Assembly: GCF_000972845.2 (NCBI RefSeq)
Contig: NC_040018.1
Coordinates: 8,528,140 to 8,592,139, forward strand
Direction: 5' to 3'
Length of the DNA: 64,000 nt
DNA from: Larimichthys crocea
Taxonomy: Eukaryota; Chordata; Actinopteri; Sciaenidae
Below the pieces are notes generated by a model that was not told the DNA's origin, made no database searches, and saw nothing but the letters and a program-made list of their open reading frames with translations. Position 1 is the stretch's first letter. The number at the start of each line of letters is the position of its first letter. The translations under genes and the position numbers were made by a program. Shown piece by piece: positions 59,801 to 64,000 of this stretch.

Positions 59801-60877
59801 ATTTGCTGGTAATTTTCTTTTAACTGCAGGCTTGACAGAGTTTGACAGTAATTACCCAACCTGTGACACCAAACGTTGCATAAGAGATCTGATGGTCAGG
59901 ATTTCAGGGTATGGCATTTGTGATACACCTTAAATAGTGTAGCCACATGTATGTGTATTCATGTGTTTTGAATGTGATTTTTTATAATTAATATTCTGAT
60001 CGTTTTGTTATTGTAAACATTTACATTCATAACAACACTGTGTCCTCCTGTTTGACCTGCTTCACACAGGTCAGTAAACCGAAAGGTATCGACCTCATGT
60101 GGTGTGCTTTATTAACACTATGTGTTTGTAATGATGACGTGCATCAAGACTGTAAAAAAGTAAGCCAGCGGACTCCACACTGTCAATGTTTAAGATCATT
60201 TTTTAAGTAACATGCACTTTTCTCATGGTCAATGGTTGCTTGATTAAAGGTAATCAATTGAATGTTGGTTATTCGTGATATGTAGTGCACCATGTCCTCA
60301 TTGCTCCTGTTTTGCCTGGTTCACACAGGTTACACTTTTGTTGCTATGGTACCCGACACTGGGACCCAAAACACATTTTTTAAAATGATGCAACATGATT
60401 ACTTTCTCTCACTTTTCTCGAGTGAAACGATGTACACTGTTCTTCAGGCATCTAAAAATCAAACTATCACTATCTCACACACCCTGGGACAAGAGATTGT
60501 TTTATATTAATAGGTCACAAAAGGTTGGGATGAACCATTGTAATCAGCAAATACTGATTGACAGTATAATGGACATATTTGAGAACACTTGCTGTGCTTG
60601 CAGTTTTCTTTTTTTGTTTGTTTGTTTGTTTGTTTTTTTGGCACAAGGGTGGGAAAATATCTGATGTATACAACAACTTCTACAATTTCAAATCAGCACA
60701 GGAGCGAAGTATGATGAATAATATTTTAACAATAACTACTTGAACAAACATGTTTTGCTTTTGAATGACTGTGGGAGCAGTGGACTTGTAGCCTCCCTTT
60801 TAAAGGCCTATCCCACCTCCTCACCACGGTTAATATGATACACATGTTCTTCTCGTTCTGGTGAAGCACTGATAGCC

Positions 60878-60878
<1 letters not shown>
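56861..60878. other. Non-coding sequence, simple repeats, one odd frame
   Basis: No gene was recognised with confidence. A C-rich tract lies near 57487-57500; CA/GT tracts lie near 57704-57732 and 57885-57908. A Cys-rich 74-codon minus frame at 59231-59455 is discussed under findings. Two 29-base segments at 60042-60070 and 60302-60330 match at 25 positions. (TTTG)n occupies about 60609-60640. The rest is AT-rich unique DNA. Confidence 0.45.

Positions 60879-60908
<30 letters not shown>
60879..60908. repeat. (AC)n microsatellite
   Basis: Fifteen AC units. Confidence 0.95.
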
Positions 60909-60910
<2 letters not shown>

Positions 60911-61025
60911 ATGTTTACACGCTGCAACTCTCGGAACTTCAAATTATCTCCTTTACCTTTTTAGGTTAAAGAAAAACAACAACAAAGAAAGGATGTACAG
61001 ATTTATGAGAGTTATGAAAAGTAGT

Positions 61026-61028
61026 GAA

Positions 61029-61064
<36 letters not shown>
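61026..61064. repeat. (GAAA)n tetranucleotide repeat
   Basis: Nearly ten uninterrupted GAAA units form an all-purine strand. Confidence 0.96.
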
Positions 61065-61065
<1 letters not shown>

Positions 61066-61149
61066 GGTTGTAGGTGGGTGTAAAATACTTTAGCATATAA
61101 ATAAACCAATTCATCAAAAGCTTTTTCTACAAGAATAAACACTAATTTT

Positions 61150-61925
61150 CCTGATGGTGACCCTGACAAATGGCTGCGCCTGGCTGCTGCATGGAGAGCG
61201 AAGTTACTACATATATGTACATACACACCGCACCGTGGTCGTCACATTGCTCAGCCAACCAGCCGACTGGTGAGAAACCTCCCCCCCGCCCCGCTCCTCC
61301 TCCTTACCTCCACATCTCTCTCTCTCTCTCTCTTTTATTCCTCCACCCCTCCCTCTCTCTCTCTCCCTGCTCTAAACATCGCTCTGTGGGGCTAATAAAC
61401 GGCCGGTGTCAAAAGCGTTGTCAGTCCATTCTTTGCTTGTTTGGGTTCATCTGGACTAGTGGGGTGGTAAGAGGGGATGGAGGGGGGGTGAAGGGAGGAG
61501 GAGAGAGGACTACTATGAGAAGGGGGGGGTAGTGACAGAGAGAGAGAAGGGGAGAGAAAAGAAACCGATAGGGGAGAAGGGAGGAGGAGGATTATGGGTG
61601 CAGCTCAGCTCAGCTCAGCTCAGCGGCCCGCCTCTCCGGGAGGACCAGCGGGACCCATCGGCCCATCACTGGCGCTTTATTGATTTCTACCCAGCGTGCT
61701 CTTTGTCAAAAATCAGATACAGAGCGAGCCCTCTGGACCTCCTCACCTTTTAAAAGCACACAGAGAGCCTTTTATGTGCTGAACCGAGGTGTTTGTGCGC
61801 ATGTAATGGTGTGCGATTGTGTGTTGTGCTCTTTGTCTGGGGGTCAGAGGGCTCTGTGATGGACCAAGAGGAGAGAGATGAGCGGAGCCTCGCCTACTGA
61901 ACCTGTTATTGCACTGTGAGCACAT
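61150..61925. other. Candidate regulatory or exon-bearing GC-rich stretch
   Basis: This is among the more GC-rich stretches of the window, with G-runs at 61480-61530, a (CAGCT)n pentanucleotide repeat at 61601-61624 and a compact, non-repetitive CpG-containing block at 61620-61745. A 73-codon plus frame (61532-61753) crosses it without a domain. It could be a conserved element, a promoter-proximal sequence or the untranslated first exon of a gene outside the window; no TATA box, start codon context or splice donor settles this. Confidence 0.25.
61601..61624. repeat. (CAGCT)n pentanucleotide repeat
   Basis: Nearly five perfect CAGCT units, each junction creating an AGCTCAGCT pattern that includes CAGCT half E-box-like sites. 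Confidence 0.92.
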
Positions 61926-62906
61926 TTTTTATCGAGACAAATATGTTTTGATGCTCTTTCATAGCGGTACGCTGTAATTGTTTCACTTGGGTTGGGCTCA
62001 TTTTAGTCCAATGATTAGAGATACGACTCAAAACGTCTTTTTAAAGTTGCTTTGGTCGATAGTTTCAGTGAATCTAAGTGAAGGTCAACAAGTCATCAGT
62101 TAAAGTGGGTAACACGTGACCCGTTTCTTTGCATGATTTGTACAAAAACAAGATCACGGGCCGGACATTTTTGAAAGTGTGACAATAAAGTATCTGTAAC
62201 TATCAGTGGTAGTCTGCCAACCAGCAGTGGTCAGTCTTTGTGTGTCTGGATGCAGACGATTAAAAGGTGCGTCAGATTAGAAAAGGGGTAAAAATCATTT
62301 CGAGCCGGAGGTAAACTGGAGGAGTGGGCAGCGGGTGGGGGTCCACCGTCCAACGACTATTCCACCCCTCCCCTCCCACCACCACCACTACTGCCCCTCC
62401 ACCCCCGGCACAGAAAAATATTATGCAGCAGCCCGGGCTTCCATTGAATCCCAGTGATTCATTGCCCAATTTTAAACTGCCAAGCTGTTAAATTGCATCA
62501 GGTCTGCCAAAATTCATTCCAGGACTATGGAGCAGATATGAAAAATTAAATGTCATCTCAGCTACAGTGGAAAACTTTTACCTCTCCTCCTAGCGGGGGC
62601 AAGAATATGCTAGATTCCGTTATGATCGATGGCCACGCGGGACTACACTTAACCTACTTAGTGATGTCATGTTAGGCTGCAGCGCCTGTTTACTTTCAGC
62701 AAAATGACAGGAAGGCATAAACTTTATCAGCCACTGACATCAGCCCCGAACTGCTTTCTCTCTCTCTCCACTTCCTTTCTTCGTCTCCATCTTTATGTTG
62801 ATTCCTAGAAGCATGATTCTGTTTTCTTTCCTCCTTTCCTCATCCCCTGCGTTCACCAATGTGGAACCTAGTTTGAAGTCAGGGAATGGCTATTTCATTG
62901 ACAGAT

Positions 62907-62909
<3 letters not shown>
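61926..62909. other. Non-coding sequence with a candidate conserved block
   Basis: The unique block 62445-62700 has mixed composition with ATTA cores and no repeats, and is a candidate regulatory element. A C-rich patch with CCACCACCAC-like repeats lies near 62365-62406. No gene was recognised. Confidence 0.35.

Positions 62910-62945
<36 letters not shown>
62910..62945. repeat. (AG)n microsatellite
   Basis: About seventeen AG units. It supplies the Arg-Glu run at the start of the 123-codon frame 62886-63257, which is otherwise unremarkable. Confidence 0.95.
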
Positions 62946-62947
<2 letters not shown>

Positions 62948-63174
62948 GGGGTCGTGTGTCCGTGCGTGGGTTAACCGCAGCTTAATGTCTGAATTAGAGA
63001 GAAGATGTGAAGTGAAGCAGGGCTTTGGAGTTGGTAACTTCTCAAGAGTCTTCTATGTCATGTCAAGGGAAAAAGAAAATAAATGTAAAGACAAATTTTG
63101 CACATTATTCATATTTGAGTCAATGTCAAGTTACTGTAACAGCAAGGACCGGTACAAGAAGTTGCATGTTGCTG

Positions 63175-63214
63175 TGCTTTCTATGGTCCACTTGGAAATT
63201 GACCATAGAAAGCA
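63175..63214. repeat. Inverted repeat, 14-bp perfect stem, 12-base loop
   Basis: Arm tgctttctatggtc (63175-63188) and arm gaccatagaaagca (63201-63214) are exact reverse complements. Two further G-T wobble pairs could extend the stem. It is too short for a confident microRNA precursor. Confidence 0.9.
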
Positions 63215-64000
63215 TGAATGTTTTTGTTCTGACATCCCTGACATTCTTCAATATTAATATTGTTAGGTTAGGCATCCATTACATTTGTTTTTGTCCCTTC
63301 TATGCTGCTTCTTTTTTTAATTGATTTATTTTTTTGTTTAAAGCTTAGGTTGCTATCACAATTGTGCACAGTATATTCAATAATACATAATACATAAGGG
63401 CCACAATCTGGGGCAAATGTGAAAATATAAAACTGTATACATACAATTTAAAATAAAATACACGGTGACTGTTGTCAGATCATAGACAATATAATCTAAA
63501 CTGGAGTTAATGTACTGTGTTTTTGGACGAGAAAGATAAACTCTCTTTGACATCACTTAAATATTAAAATGATGGATGTAAAATGTTTTATGTTAAATTA
63601 ATCATCAATGTGAGAGTGAGAATTGTTCATGTGCGCCCAAAACAATGTATCCTCCTCTCATAATAATAATAATAATAATATGTTAATAGGTTAACACATT
63701 TGAAAAAAACATGCAGAGCTGATCAATTTCTAAAATTGATTCAAATGAAATAATAATGTCCTAATAAATGTAATTAGCATGAAGGTTTTTTGATATGAAC
63801 TCATATTCATTGTACCTTTTCAACTTTTCAACAATTTGCATGAAACATGTAACATTTTACATAAAACATGTCACCAGACGACATTAAACGACTCTCTTAT
63901 TTATCCCATTTCATCCTGATGGTTTACGTGAAATGCGACCTGACGACAGGTTCCTATCGTCACGCAATAAACACTGAAACTGTCTCTCTCCCTCTCTCTG
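63215..64000. other. AT-rich non-coding DNA
   Basis: No gene was recognised. An (ATA)n run lies at about 63661-63681. The last 120 bases are less AT-rich and CpG-containing, and include an AATAAA at about 63966-63971, but nothing upstream looks like a terminal exon. Confidence 0.5.

Noticed and set aside
1..64000. Prokaryotic systems, CRISPR arrays, operons or phage genes
   Set aside because: Microsatellites, SINE/LINE remnants and the lack of long open frames place this firmly in vertebrate nuclear DNA; no spaced direct-repeat array is present.

Overview
This window is vertebrate nuclear DNA, most likely from a percomorph teleost fish. It is long, AT-rich and non-coding. It is dense in (CA)n, (GA)n and poly-T simple repeats and carries several interspersed repeat families that I recognise from teleost genomes: L2-type LINE fragments, tRNA-derived SINEs, TTAA-flanked MITEs, hAT and pogo-type elements, and solo LTRs. 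No bacterial-style operon, CRISPR array, rRNA or functional tRNA gene was found.

No host protein-coding gene could be supported. The longest open frame is 191 codons (17638-18213, minus strand) and owes much of its length to a CA repeat read as His-Thr. All other frames are short, overlap on both strands and lack recognisable domains, apart from transposon remnants. The window therefore reads as an intergenic gene desert or one or more large introns. Several unique, CpG-containing or homeodomain-site-rich stretches (about 5.8-6.4, 8.3-9.2, 12.8-13.0, 18.0-18.8, 22.1-22.45, 41.8-42.0, 54.75-54.9, 61.6-61.75 and 62.45-62.7 kb) look like possible conserved regulatory elements. That needs alignment to other fish and is offered only as a candidate list.

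Layout. 0-10 kb: unique sequence. 10.06-11.69 kb: a decayed minus-strand L2/CR1-group LINE with recognisable reverse transcriptase. 14.1 and 16.3 kb: two TTAA-type MITEs. 17-26 kb: unique sequence, long GT/CA tracts, a 22-bp palindrome, a C-rich tract and a perfect 44-bp tandem duplication. 26.7-27.8 kb: a cluster of SINE, dispersed repeat and solo LTR. 28-39 kb: mostly unique sequence plus a LINE 3' fragment. 39.96-40.99 kb: a MITE end, a 569-bp pogo-type element with TA flanks, a transposase remnant and a CTCF-like motif, then a 52-bp CA tract. 43.0-43.7 kb: a solo LTR with perfect 5-bp target duplication. 46.35-46.55 kb: a tRNA-SINE with intact A and B boxes and a perfect 13-bp target duplication. 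49.30-50.43 kb: a 1,127-bp non-autonomous hAT element with a perfect 8-bp target duplication. 51-57 kb: decayed SINE, a perfect 18-bp-stem hairpin, a second L2 RT fragment and a Kolobok-like element. 57-64 kb: unique sequence, simple repeats and candidate regulatory stretches.

Nothing here is a clear new biological system. The most informative observations are element boundaries proven by target-site duplications and the CTCF-like motif carried by a mobile element. Family names rest on remembered similarity, not on a database search; boundaries and duplications were read directly from the sequence.
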